Of a stretch of 64,000 nt of DNA, positions 19,104 to 28,302 are shown piece by piece. This DNA comes from an uncultured Bartonella sp. Lineage in GTDB: Bacteria; Pseudomonadota; Alphaproteobacteria; Rhizobiales; Rhizobiaceae. Every line of letters begins with the position of its first letter. Position 1 is the first letter of the stretch. Location of the stretch: positions 62,001-126,000 of the forward strand of contig NZ_CALYPR010000004.1 of assembly GCF_945277285.1 (NCBI RefSeq), written 5' to 3'. The notes below the pieces were generated by a model. The model worked only from the letters and a program-made list of their open reading frames with translations, did no database searches and was not told where the DNA came from. Both the position numbers and the translations under genes were made by a program.

Positions 19104-19514
19104 TCACTTATCTTTTTTCTTATACATGGCGAGCATGCGCTGGGTCACAAGAAAGCCGCCAAAAATATTGACGCTTGCAAGGACAAGAGCAATGAAGCCG
19201 AAAGTGCTGGCAAGGCCTGAAGCGGAAAGGCCCACAGCAAGCAGTGCTCCGACAACGATCACCGAAGAAATTGCATTGGTAACAGCCATAAGCGGCGTGT
19301 GCAGTGCTGGCGTTACAGCCCAGACAACATAATAGCCGACAAAAATAGCCAGCACAAAAATTGCCAGCTGGAAAATGAACGGGTCAATGACACCGCCAGT
19401 GGCGCTATGAACGGCTTCAACCGCATTGTTGGAGATTTGACCACCGGCTTCACGTACGGCAGCAATGGCCTGATCAAGGCCTTGAAGGGCTTTATCGAGA
19501 GCCTCGTTAGACAT
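19104..19514 (-). CDS. pntAB: NAD(P) transhydrogenase, split alpha subunit, membrane part
   Basis: In alphaproteobacteria such as Rhodospirillum the alpha subunit is split; this 136-residue protein is the membrane half. It has an N-terminal amphipathic region, then about four helices ([42 protein letters not shown]; further helix to [16 protein letters not shown] end). [16 protein letters not shown] is the conserved channel motif. The stop of pntAA overlaps this start (TAATG), showing tight coupling. Confidence 0.95.
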   Translation of the reverse strand: MSNEALDKALQGLDQAIAAVREAGGQISNNAVEAVHSATGGVIDPFIFQLAIFVLAIFVGYYVVWAVTPALHTPLMAVTNAISSVIVVGALLAVGLSASGLASTFGFIALVLASVNIFGGFLVTQRMLAMYKKKDK

Positions 19515-20809
19515 TATCTGGCTCCTTTTTCATTAGGGGTTTTATCCGCTTTGGCGGAAGCTTGTTTCGTTTTCGGTGTGGCCGGTTTGGCGGACTTTGT
19601 CGTTTTTCGGTCAGCTTTTTTGGGGGCCGGTTTTTCAGCGTCCTTCGTGTTATTGCCTTCTGCTAACGTTCCAGCCGATTTTTCGGTAAAACGCGGATGC
19701 ACAATTTTTCCCTCGAAGGTCAGTAATGTTGCCTTGACGAGTTCATCATTGCAATCAATGGTAAACGACTTTGTTTCCTTATTGGTCAAAATATCGACAA
19801 AAGCATAAAGATTCCTCGCGTAAAGCTGCGAAGCGGTTGCCGCAATGCGGCCGGGAACATTGGTGAAACCAATAATCTTTACGCCTTCAACCTCGACAAC
19901 CTGGTTGGCAACAGCGCCTTCAACATTGCCGCCACGTTCAACAGCAAGATCGACAACAACCGAACCTTTGCGCATCGTTTTAAGCATGTCTTTGGTGATG
20001 AGGCGCGGTGCAGGGCGTCCCGGAATCAAAGCGGTGGTAATGACAATATCCTGTTTAGCGATATGGTCGGCGGTCAAGGCTGCCTGTTTTTTCTGATAGT
20101 CTTTCGACATTTCTTTGGCATAGCCACCAGCCGTTTCAGCTGCTTTGAACTCATCATCTTCGACAGCAATAAATTTTGCACCGAGCGAAGCTACTTGTTC
20201 TTTTGCAGCAGGCCGCACATCATTTGCGGTTACCGAAGCGCCAAGGCGGCGCGCCGTGGCAATGGCCTGAAGACCGGCAACACCGGCCCCCATAACGAAA
20301 ACTTTGGCAGCCGGCACAGTACCGGCGGCTGTCATCATCATCGGAAGTGCGCGGTCATAATATTCGGCAGCATCAATCACAGCCTGATAACCGGCAAGAT
20401 TGGCCTGTGACGATAACACATCCATGACTTGCGCACGGGTAATACGCGGCATGAATTCCATTGAAAAAGCGTTAAGCCCGGCTTTGGCCATGGCAGCAAT
20501 ATCACCTTCATGCCCGAACGGATCAAGAATGCCGATGAGGGCTGCACCCTTTTTGTAATGGGTCATTTCGCCGGCCGTGGGGCGACGCAATTTCAAAATA
20601 ATGTCGGCTTTATCTGCCTCGTTTGCAGCAACTGTTTTTGCACCGGCTTCTTTATAGTCCTCATCAGTGATTAAGGATAGAAGACCGGCACCTTTCTCGA
20701 CTAGAACTGTATAGCCGAGATTGATAAGCTTTTTTACAGTTTCTGGCGAGGCGGCAACGCGCGTTTCTCCGTCAACTGTTTCTTTGGCAACAAAAATTGT
20801 TTGACCCAA
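19514..20809 (-). CDS. pntAA: NAD(P) transhydrogenase, split alpha subunit, NAD-binding part, with long basic tail
   Basis: This 431-residue NAD(H)-binding domain I protein resembles alanine dehydrogenase; [14 protein letters not shown] and [21 protein letters not shown] are the conserved Rossmann and dimer motifs. The family core ends near residue 385 ([19 protein letters not shown]); from there a low-complexity tail rich in Lys, Ala, Pro and Thr extends about 45 residues. The start is TTG at 20809, placed 7 nt after a GGAG; no ATG fits. It is the first gene of the pnt operon and supplies NADPH for reductive biosynthesis together with glutathione production. Confidence 0.93.
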   Translation of the reverse strand: MGQTIFVAKETVDGETRVAASPETVKKLINLGYTVLVEKGAGLLSLITDEDYKEAGAKTVAANEADKADIILKLRRPTAGEMTHYKKGAALIGILDPFGHEGDIAAMAKAGLNAFSMEFMPRITRAQVMDVLSSQANLAGYQAVIDAAEYYDRALPMMMTAAGTVPAAKVFVMGAGVAGLQAIATARRLGASVTANDVRPAAKEQVASLGAKFIAVEDDEFKAAETAGGYAKEMSKDYQKKQAALTADHIAKQDIVITTALIPGRPAPRLITKDMLKTMRKGSVVVDLAVERGGNVEGAVANQVVEVEGVKIIGFTNVPGRIAATASQLYARNLYAFVDILTNKETKSFTIDCNDELVKATLLTFEGKIVHPRFTEKSAGTLAEGNNTKDAEKPAPKKADRKTTKSAKPATPKTKQASAKADKTPNEKGAR

Positions 20810-21084
20810 ATGTTATCTCCTTGATTTATCGGAAAGACACACTGTTTTTAAACAGCTTCTTCCCATCTCTTCACAATGCCGGATATTTAACAAAAATGAA
20901 AACAATTCAGTTTTAACGACAAAGCTTTATCATTTCCAGTGTTTTTGCTCTAATTTTCAAAGAAGCGCATAAACTGTCAGGAAAACTTGCGAAAAATGAA
21001 GTGCAACAGAACCGGCTATTTGACATTTTTGATTTTATCCCGAAACATAAACGAAAAAGGGTTAAAAAATGAGGGAATGTCGAA

Positions 21085-21876
21085 ATGCCTGATGCTTTAA
21101 AACCGCTGGTTGCGGTTCCTGCCGATTGCTCGAATTTTGACGGATATGTCTGGCATGGTGCACCCCAACAATATCTTGAAGCGGCATCAGAAGTCGCCGG
21201 TCTGGCACCCCTTATTGTTCCCTCTCTAGGCAAGCAAAGTGATCTTGACTCCATTCTTGCAGTTGTTGACGGCGTATTGATTAGCGGCGCAAAATCGAAT
21301 GTCGAACCATCGCGTTACGGCGAAAAGCCGACGCCAGACTATGAGCCTTTTGATGTTGCCCGTGATGAAACGTCATTTTGTTTAATTCGTGCAGCAATTG
21401 AAAGAGGTTTGCCTATGCTTGCCATTTGTCGCGGCATACAGGAAGTGAATGTTGCCCTTGGTGGCACACTGTCGCCAGCACTTCAAAAAATTCCCGGTCG
21501 ACTGGATCATCGGGCAACGAATACAGGCAATAACGATTTGAAATTTGCTATCAGGCACCCCGTTTATGTGTATGACAACACCTGCCTTTACAGAATTTTA
21601 GGGGCCGGAGAAATTATGGTCAATTCAGTTCACCAGCAGGGAATTAAAACACTGGCTCCGCGTCTGCTAGCCGAGGCGGTTGCACCCGATGGGACGATTG
21701 AGGCGGTGAGTGTCAAAGACGTAACGACGTTTGCTCTGGGGGTGCAATGGCATCCGGAATATTGGGCAACAAGTGATGAGCCCTCCAGAAAAATATTTAA
21801 AGCATTTGGCAAGGCCGTCCTCCAGCATAAAGATCAACGCACAAAAGTTGACCGGTTGAACCCGGCAAACCGATAA
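21085..21876 (+). CDS. Gamma-glutamyl-gamma-aminobutyrate hydrolase family protein (PuuD-like)
   Basis: Class I glutamine-amidotransferase-like peptidase of family C26, 263 residues. The nucleophile elbow is LAICRGIQE (Cys) and the catalytic His/Glu pair is in GVQWHPEYW. LGGTLSPALQ and VNSVHQQGI are typical of PuuD/YcjL proteins, which release GABA or cleave other gamma-glutamyl amides in putrescine degradation. No other puu genes lie nearby. The ATG at 21085 follows GAGGGA. The gene diverges from the pnt operon across 275 bp. Confidence 0.85.
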   Translation: MPDALKPLVAVPADCSNFDGYVWHGAPQQYLEAASEVAGLAPLIVPSLGKQSDLDSILAVVDGVLISGAKSNVEPSRYGEKPTPDYEPFDVARDETSFCLIRAAIERGLPMLAICRGIQEVNVALGGTLSPALQKIPGRLDHRATNTGNNDLKFAIRHPVYVYDNTCLYRILGAGEIMVNSVHQQGIKTLAPRLLAEAVAPDGTIEAVSVKDVTTFALGVQWHPEYWATSDEPSRKIFKAFGKAVLQHKDQRTKVDRLNPANR

Positions 21877-22048
21877 ACAATTATTCTGTCTTAAAAAAGA
21901 AAAATAAATTGCTTCATTTGGTTTACTAAAGAGGGCAGATAAAACTTGCGGGCCTTTACAATTGAGTGAAAAAACAAGTTTGCAATGTTCTTCGCTTGTA
22001 AGAAGTTAATCAAGTCTCGTATTGTCTGGGCAATACTCTTCAACTGTT

Positions 22049-23074
22049 TTAGCCTTGACGGGGTTTCATACGTCCTGTCGATTGGCGTATATGAAGTTCC
22101 GGCTTGATCAGATCATGCCCATTTTTAACTTCAATACCGTTTAGAAGATCAAGAAGGGCACGTGCCGCACGCCGCCCGACCTCTCTTTGCCCGTTCCACA
22201 CGGTGGTCAGCGCCGGTGTGGCAATAGCTGCTTCTTCAAGATCGTCATAGCCGGTGACAGAAATATCCTGTCCGGCAACAAGACCGGCGCGCGCAATGCC
22301 GTTCATTAAGCCGATGGCCGCAAGGTCGTTGAAGCAGACAGCCGCTGTCGGCTTATCTTTAAGGGCGAGAAATTGCGGGGCAATCTCGAAACCTGCCTGT
22401 TTCGTGCGGGGACCATCAAGGCGCCATTCCGGCTTAACTTCAAGCCCGGCAAGTTGCATGGCGTGACGATAACCTTCATAACGGTCATGTCCGGTCGAGG
22501 TGTAATCAGTGCCACCAACCATAGCGATGCATTTATGCCCTAGTGAAATGAGATGGTTGGTGGCAAGTGAAATGCCATACGTATCATCTCCACGAAAAAC
22601 CGGCACATCGACCCCTTCAACATGGCGGGCGACAAACACCACCGGCAAGCCGTTATTTTGGGCCATTTCAATATCTTTTGCCGGGGTTCCGATGGCTGGT
22701 GACATGATGACGCCATCAGCCCCTAACTGTAACAGCGTTTCTAAAAAATTGCGTTGTTTGTCGAGCTGGTCATAATGGTTGGATAGAATAAAAGTCTGGC
22801 GTGAACGGTCAAGCTCGGTCTCGATTGAGCGCAATATTTCTGCAAAAAAAGGATTCATGATGTCATGAACGACAACGCCGACAATACCAGAGCGCGAAGT
22901 GCGCAAACTTGCTGCGCGTCTATTATAAATATAGCCGATGTCGCGGGCATAATCTTTAATCTTGTCGCGTGTGTCATCTGCTACAAGACAACTATCGCGA
23001 AGTGCCAGAGAGACAGTCGCAGTTGAAATGCCCAATGCGTCAGCAATAGTAGAGAGTTTGATTTTTTGTGCCAA
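22049..23074 (-). CDS. LacI/GalR-family transcriptional regulator
   Basis: The 341-residue protein has an N-terminal HTH plus hinge (LSTIADALGISTATVSLALRD, then IGYIYNRRAASLRTSRSGIVG) followed by a periplasmic-binding-protein-like ligand domain (VVVHDIMNPFFAEIL; AAVCFNDLAAIGLMNGIARAG). It should bind a palindromic operator and respond to a small sugar or nucleoside. The start appears to be TTG at 23074 with AAAGG close upstream; no ATG exists before the HTH. It converges with the PuuD-like gene, and no carbohydrate operon adjoins it, so its target is unclear. Confidence 0.9.
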   Translation of the reverse strand: MAQKIKLSTIADALGISTATVSLALRDSCLVADDTRDKIKDYARDIGYIYNRRAASLRTSRSGIVGVVVHDIMNPFFAEILRSIETELDRSRQTFILSNHYDQLDKQRNFLETLLQLGADGVIMSPAIGTPAKDIEMAQNNGLPVVFVARHVEGVDVPVFRGDDTYGISLATNHLISLGHKCIAMVGGTDYTSTGHDRYEGYRHAMQLAGLEVKPEWRLDGPRTKQAGFEIAPQFLALKDKPTAAVCFNDLAAIGLMNGIARAGLVAGQDISVTGYDDLEEAAIATPALTTVWNGQREVGRRAARALLDLLNGIEVKNGHDLIKPELHIRQSTGRMKPRQG

Positions 23075-23358
23075 TGACCTTTCCCCTCACCGAAAAATGA
23101 ATTGACTGTATCTCTATAGCGTCAAGTCGCGGAAATGGATAGACCTTGGAATAATGGACAAAACACCGTTTAAGTTCTGTTCCCGCAACCAGAGCTGGTA
23201 TTATAATAACCTATCAGAATAAAATATTCACATTCCGCTCCAAAAACATATTTGTTTAATGTTTGTTATTGGGCACGGGGCTAGAAGGGATAAAAACAGG
23301 TTTTCCCGCACGTTTTTCTTTTTTCTATTTTACTTGCTTGTAGAATGATAAAGAAATG

Positions 23359-23841
23359 TTATTTTAAAAAATCGACCTGTTCATCAGGATATATATCGGA
23401 AAGGAGCGACTGTTGATGTTCAACATTTTTTCGTATTCTTTCCAACAATGTGAAGAGCATATTATGCTCTTTTTCATCAAGCCCGTTAGTGATTTCCCGT
23501 TCAGTTTCGGCAATAGCACTTTCAATGAGGTTAATGACCTTATGACCATCTTTTGTAAGGAAGATGTGAAGTTGTCGTTGGTCCGCACGCGAACCACGTT
23601 TAGTAACAAAGCCCTGTTCCTGCAATCGGGCAATTGTTTTTGTAACAGTAGGAGGTTTTACACCAAGTTGTTTTGCTAAATTGCTAGGTGATTGTCCATC
23701 TTTAATTGCCAGCAGAAGAATAATTCTATCCTGCCCCGCATATAAGCCGAATTCATAAAGACGACGGGCCAGTAAAGTTTTCATCATTCTTGCCGTCGAT
23801 TGTACAATATCTAACGCTGGCGTTTTATCTTTCTCTAGCAT
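23359..23841 (-). CDS. MarR-family transcriptional regulator
   Basis: This 160-residue winged-helix protein has the MarR layout: LYEFGLYAGQDRIILLLAIKDGQSPSNLAKQLGVKPPTVTKTIARLQEQGFVTKRGSRADQR is the helix-turn-helix and wing, flanked by dimerisation helices. The DxRxx wing motif (RADQRQLHIFLTKDG) is intact. It diverges from the creatininase-like gene with only 111 bp between them, so local control of that gene and itself is a reasonable inference. Its effector is unknown. Confidence 0.9.
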   Translation of the reverse strand: MLEKDKTPALDIVQSTARMMKTLLARRLYEFGLYAGQDRIILLLAIKDGQSPSNLAKQLGVKPPTVTKTIARLQEQGFVTKRGSRADQRQLHIFLTKDGHKVINLIESAIAETEREITNGLDEKEHNMLFTLLERIRKNVEHQQSLLSDIYPDEQVDFLK

Positions 23842-23952
23842 TCAATCTAAGTATCCCCGTAAACTTTTCAAAAGAAATAAATATTCTTTCTAACAGTATA
23901 TCAATATGATTCGTTTGCAGTTTTAAAGTGGTAATTATTTTTTCGTCATGTA

Positions 23953-24750
23953 GTGGAAATAATATCTGTGTATAAAAATAGAATTAATATGGTAAGGAAT
24001 AATTCATTGAATGAAAAATATCAAACAATAGCAATTTTGCCTTTGGGCGCCCATGAATATCATGGTCCGCATTTGTCAGTAGAAACAGATGCTATTATTG
24101 CTGAAAATTTTGCAAAGCGCCTATCCGGCCAATCTTCAGAAAATCACAAAATTCTTGCTCTTGCGGTAGAAGATATTGGCTATTCGGTTGAACACAAGGA
24201 TAGACCTGTGACAAAAACACTTGAGTTTTCGGAAGCTATTAACCGCTGGGTGTCAATTGGAGCTGATTGTTATAAAAAAGGTATCAGAAAACTCCTTATT
24301 CTCAATGCCCATGGTGGCAATTCACCATTGATGAATATTGTCATTACGGAATTACGCTGCCGCTATCCAATGCTTGCTGTAGCTACCAGCTGGGGGCGTT
24401 TTGGCCTTCCGGAAAATTTGATTACAGCAGAAGACAAACCATTCGATATTCATGCGGGCTTCATTGAAACATCGTTGATGCTCTATCTTGCTCCCGATAG
24501 CGTAAAGATGGAAAGAGCTCAAAATTTTTCTAATCGACAACGGGAATTCCAACAGAAATTTAAATATCTGCGTGCTTACGGGCCGTTTGCGTTTGGTTGG
24601 AAAATGCGTGACCTCAATAAGGAGGGCGCTGCCGGCAATGCTAAGGCCGCCAATATTGCCGCCGGAAAAGCCATATTCGATCATGCATTGGCGGGTTTTA
24701 CCGGATTGATTGACGATATGTTTGCCTTTGATGTCGACGAACTATCCTAG
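23953..24750 (+). CDS. Creatininase-family amidohydrolase
   Basis: The family's metal ligands are present: Glu and His in [20 protein letters not shown], the second motif [12 protein letters not shown], and the Glu of [11 protein letters not shown]. Family members hydrolyse cyclic amides such as creatinine or the formamide in riboflavin/F420 and mycofactocin pathways, using Zn or Mn. The substrate here is unknown. The start is uncertain: GTG at 23953 is the first possible (a stop precedes it), and ATG at 23989 is an alternative; neither has a clear SD. It is followed 88 bp later by the COG0523 metallochaperone. Confidence 0.82.
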   Translation: MEIISVYKNRINMVRNNSLNEKYQTIAILPLGAHEYHGPHLSVETDAIIAENFAKRLSGQSSENHKILALAVEDIGYSVEHKDRPVTKTLEFSEAINRWVSIGADCYKKGIRKLLILNAHGGNSPLMNIVITELRCRYPMLAVATSWGRFGLPENLITAEDKPFDIHAGFIETSLMLYLAPDSVKMERAQNFSNRQREFQQKFKYLRAYGPFAFGWKMRDLNKEGAAGNAKAANIAAGKAIFDHALAGFTGLIDDMFAFDVDELS

Positions 24751-24838
24751 AAAGCTTCTTTTTAAAGAGGTAGAAATAACCTTAATTATTACCTATATCG
24801 GAAACAGTCAAAATTCCCGTCATTTGAAAGGTCATGCT

Positions 24839-25936
24839 ATGAGCGAGACTGAAAAAACACCCCATAAAATTCCGGTTACTGTACTGACTGGTTATCTGGG
24901 AGCTGGAAAGACCACGCTGCTCAATCGTATTCTAACGGAAAATCACGGTAAACATTATGCCGTTATCGTAAATGAATTCGGCGAAATCGGGATCGACAAT
25001 GATCTGATTGTCGAATCCGACGAAGAAATTTACGAGATGAACAATGGTTGTATCTGCTGCACGGTGCGTGGCGATCTTATTCGGGTGGTTGAAGGTCTGA
25101 TGCGACGGCCCGGTCGTTTTGACGGCATAATTGTGGAAACAACCGGACTTGCCGATCCGGTACCTGTCGCCCAGACATTTTTTATGGATGACGATGTGCG
25201 GGCCAAATCTCAACTTGATGCTGTTATTGCTTTGGTCGATGCCAAACATTTGCCGCTGCGCTTGAAAGACAGCCTTGAAGCAGAAGACCAGATTGCTTTT
25301 GCCGATGTCGTTTTGTTGAACAAGACTGATCTTGTTAGCCCGCAAGAACTTGCCGATGTTGAAGCAACAGTGCGCGCAATTAATCCTTCGGCGGTAATTT
25401 TCCACACCAAACGTGCCGATGTTGATTTGAATGAAGTGCTTGATCGTGGTGCTTTTGATTTGAAGAGGGCACTTGAGAATGATCCGCATTTTCTTGATCA
25501 TGACGAGGAAGAGGAAGAACATGTTTGCGGGCCCGAATGCGACCATGATCACGATCATGACCATCATCATCACGACCATCATGACCATGAGCACCATCAT
25601 CATGACGAGCATGACCACGTCCATGGTAAAGCACTTCATGATGTAACCGTCAAATCGGTTTCATTACGGGCAGGTGAACTCGATCCGAAAAAATTTTTCC
25701 AATGGATTCAACAAATAACGCAAACACAGGGGCCCAATATATTGCGGCTTAAAGGTATTATTGCCTTCAAGGGTGATAAAGATCGTTATGTCGTTCAGGG
25801 TGTGCACATGATTTTGGAAGGCGATAGCCAAAGGCCATGGAAAGACGGTGAAAAACACGAAAGCCGTCTGGTCTTTATCGGTCGCAAGCTTGATGCAGAA
25901 AAGCTGAAAGCCGGTTTTGAAAATTGTGCTGCTTGA
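24839..25936 (+). CDS. CobW/COG0523-family metal-chaperone GTPase with His-rich loop
   Basis: The protein (365 residues from ATG 24839, SD GAAAGG) is a SIMIBI GTPase: Walker [13 protein letters not shown], the zinc-binding [11 protein letters not shown] (CxCC) motif, ETTGLADP and the guanine-specificity NKTD. A loop at about residues 225-260 is built almost wholly of His and Asp (from [20 protein letters not shown] onward), as in zinc-handling members. The C-terminal CobW_C domain follows ([10 protein letters not shown]). The family inserts Zn or other metals into target proteins. An in-frame start at 24710 would overlap the previous gene and lacks an SD. Confidence 0.93.
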   Translation: MSETEKTPHKIPVTVLTGYLGAGKTTLLNRILTENHGKHYAVIVNEFGEIGIDNDLIVESDEEIYEMNNGCICCTVRGDLIRVVEGLMRRPGRFDGIIVETTGLADPVPVAQTFFMDDDVRAKSQLDAVIALVDAKHLPLRLKDSLEAEDQIAFADVVLLNKTDLVSPQELADVEATVRAINPSAVIFHTKRADVDLNEVLDRGAFDLKRALENDPHFLDHDEEEEEHVCGPECDHDHDHDHHHHDHHDHEHHHHDEHDHVHGKALHDVTVKSVSLRAGELDPKKFFQWIQQITQTQGPNILRLKGIIAFKGDKDRYVVQGVHMILEGDSQRPWKDGEKHESRLVFIGRKLDAEKLKAGFENCAA

Positions 25937-25950
25937 TTTAAGAGGATCCG

Positions 25951-26922
25951 ATGCCGACAATTGCTCATTGTGATCTCGACAGTCATTGTTTGCTGGCGGG
26001 TTTTCTTGACGGACAGCCGGTTTTTGTAACCGCAAGTGGCGAAATAACGGTACTGGGCGACAAGCAAAAAGTGGTTGAAGCCCATGAAGGAGTAGCTTCT
26101 GTCGCTTTGGCAAGAGATAAAAAATCGATTGTTACCGGTGGCGAAGACGGGCGTATCTGCCGCACAACGAGTGATCTTTTATGCCAAGAGCTTGCCTGTC
26201 ACGAAAACAAATGGATAACATCGGTTGCAACAGGGCCGGACAATGCTTATGCCTTTGCATTTTCTCATAATGCCTGGGCTGATGGCGGCAAAGGATTGCA
26301 GGAATTCAAGCACGAGCGCAGTGTGGAAGATCTGGCTTTTGCTCCGAAGGGGATGCGGTTTGCTGTGGCGCGCTATAACGGTGTTACACTGCATTGGCTG
26401 GGTGCTGATACAACACCCACTGATCTTACATGGAAGGGGGCACATTTTGCTGTCACCTTCTCGCCGGATGGGCGGTATGTTATTTCATCGATGCAGGAAA
26501 ATGCCTTGCATGGTTGGCGGCTGAGTGACGAGCAGCATTTGCGCATGAGCGGTTATCCGGCAAAAGTCAAAAGCTGGTCGTGGAGTGTGAAGGGCAAATG
26601 GCTTGCAACTTCCGGGGCGCCAGCGGCGATTGTCTGGCCGTTTCAGGCAAAAGATGGGCCGATGGGAAAAGCTCCGCTGGAATTGGGCACGCGTGCTGAT
26701 GCCATGGTCACCTGCGTGTGCTGCCATCCGGAAGAAGAAATTGTTGCTGCCGGTTTTAATGACGGGATGATTTTGTTTATCCGTTTCAGTGATGCCAAAG
26801 AGGTGCTTTTGCGCCGCCCCGGAAAAGGTGCAATATCATCAATGGCGTGGGATGATAAAGGTTATCGTCTTGCTTTCGGTGCTGAAAGTGGTGAGGCTGG
26901 TATCATAGATATTACAGCCTGA
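25951..26922 (+). CDS. WD40-repeat protein linked to CobW GTPase
   Basis: The 323-residue protein is built of degenerate WD40 blades (for example GVASVALARDKKSIVTGGEDGRI; LTWKGAHFAVTFSPDGRYVISSM; GAISSMAWDDKGYRLAFGAESGEAGIIDI). It starts 14 bp after the COG0523 gene with GAGGATCC as SD, so the two are co-transcribed. Beta-propellers bind partner proteins; the pairing suggests it is a scaffold or client of the GTPase, but this is inference. No signal peptide is seen, so it is cytoplasmic. Confidence 0.82.
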   Translation: MPTIAHCDLDSHCLLAGFLDGQPVFVTASGEITVLGDKQKVVEAHEGVASVALARDKKSIVTGGEDGRICRTTSDLLCQELACHENKWITSVATGPDNAYAFAFSHNAWADGGKGLQEFKHERSVEDLAFAPKGMRFAVARYNGVTLHWLGADTTPTDLTWKGAHFAVTFSPDGRYVISSMQENALHGWRLSDEQHLRMSGYPAKVKSWSWSVKGKWLATSGAPAAIVWPFQAKDGPMGKAPLELGTRADAMVTCVCCHPEEEIVAAGFNDGMILFIRFSDAKEVLLRRPGKGAISSMAWDDKGYRLAFGAESGEAGIIDITA

Positions 26923-26958
26923 GTAAAAATAACTATTAAAATAGTTTTTGAAGTTTAG

Positions 26959-26988
26959 AAAACCACCCGTTAAATAACAGGTGGTTTT
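26959..26988. terminator. Terminator after the WD40 gene
   Basis: A perfect 9-bp stem AAAACCACC/GGTGGTTTT with a 12-nt loop and a T-run on the + strand lies between convergent genes. Its A-rich 5' flank would serve the - strand as well. Confidence 0.85.
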
Positions 26989-27014
26989 TGTTTGGATATA
27001 TCGGCTGATCAAAT

Positions 27015-28130
27015 CTAACCTAAAGCCGGATAATCGGTATAACCTTTTTTTCCGCCGCCATAAAGCGTTGATTGGTCAACCGTATTCCAAGAAGCCTTTT
27101 CCTTGATACGGCGGACAAGATCAGGATTGGCAATGAATGGCCGGCCAAAGGATACAATATCGGCATAACCGGATTCGACGGCTTGTTCAGCCATGACGGC
27201 TGTGTAACCATTATTGACCATCCATGCGCCATTGCCGCCGGCATCGCGATAGACATGTTTCAAGCGCTTATAATCAAAGGCATAATCGGCTTCGCTATAA
27301 TTGCGGTCACCGCCTGTTGCTCCTTCAATTAAGTGAATAAAAGCAAGCTCGTAAGCTGCCAATGCATCAACATAAAAGTCGAAAAGCGGCTGTGGATCAG
27401 GATCGTGGGCATCATTGGCAGGCGTTACCGGAGAAATACGGATGCCGGTTCGACCGCCACCGATTTCTTTGGCCACTGCTTCGGCGACGAGCAACGGAAA
27501 ACGGGCGCGGTTTTCAATCGACCCCCCATATTCGTCAGTGCGATGATTGGAGCCGGAACGCAGGAACTGATCAAGCAGATAACCATTGGCAGAATGGATT
27601 TCCACTCCGTCAAAACCGGCAACGTCAACAGCCGCGCGGGCAGCCTTGCGATAGTCGTCGATAATGCCGGGAAGTTCGGAGGCTTCAAGAGCGCGCGGCA
27701 GCGATGTTGCGACAAAAACACCTTTGCCGTTATCATCCCTGATATAGGTTCTGGCTTTCGCCTGAATTGCCGAAGGAGCAACAGGCTGACCGCCACCCGG
27801 TTGCAGGGAATTATGGGAAATGCGTCCGGTATGCCAAAGCTGGACAACGATTTTTCCACCAGCTTCATGGACGGCATCCGTTACTTTTTTCCAGCCTGAA
27901 AGCTGCTCTTGGGTATAAAGGCCGGGCACATCAATATTACCTTGGCCCTGTTGCGAAATGCCGGTACCTTCCGAAACAATCAGGCCGGCGGTTGCGCGTT
28001 GCCGGTAATAGAGAACGTTCATTTCGTTTGGCACCGCGTTTGACGAGCGTGCCCGCGTCAATGGTGCCATGGCAATGCGATTTTTTAAAACAAGGTCGCC
28101 GGCCTTGATTGGATCAAAAAGTGATGTCAT
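27015..28130 (-). CDS. nemA: Old Yellow Enzyme family alkene reductase
   Basis: FMN-dependent ene-reductase of 371 residues. The (beta/alpha)8 barrel starts with LFDPIKAGDLVLKNRIAMAPLTR; WHTGRISH holds the FMN/substrate-binding His-like residue, FDGVEIHSANGYLLDQFLRSGSNHRTDEYGGSIENRARF is the catalytic signature with Tyr, and SFGRPFIANPDL is the FMN phosphate loop. Such enzymes use NADPH to reduce activated C=C bonds, N-ethylmaleimide and nitro compounds. It diverges from tex across 172 bp; a dedicated regulator is not adjacent. Confidence 0.93.
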   Translation of the reverse strand: MTSLFDPIKAGDLVLKNRIAMAPLTRARSSNAVPNEMNVLYYRQRATAGLIVSEGTGISQQGQGNIDVPGLYTQEQLSGWKKVTDAVHEAGGKIVVQLWHTGRISHNSLQPGGGQPVAPSAIQAKARTYIRDDNGKGVFVATSLPRALEASELPGIIDDYRKAARAAVDVAGFDGVEIHSANGYLLDQFLRSGSNHRTDEYGGSIENRARFPLLVAEAVAKEIGGGRTGIRISPVTPANDAHDPDPQPLFDFYVDALAAYELAFIHLIEGATGGDRNYSEADYAFDYKRLKHVYRDAGGNGAWMVNNGYTAVMAEQAVESGYADIVSFGRPFIANPDLVRRIKEKASWNTVDQSTLYGGGKKGYTDYPALG

Positions 28131-28302
28131 GGAAAAGCCTCTTCTATAATGGTTATCAATTTACACATAGGAACAAAATACGCGATTAAAAAGAGATGAG
28201 TTTCATTTTATAAAGTCGTCCGAATTTGGTTCAAGCCCTAATGATGACAATGTTCTTGTGATTGGTAGAATCGGAAAAGTTTTAAAAAATCGGTGAACAA
28301 TA

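Noticed and set aside
24770..24810. Possible Zur-box-like AT-rich sequence upstream of the COG0523 gene
   Set aside because: No clear palindrome; the AATAA/TTATT halves are too short to support.
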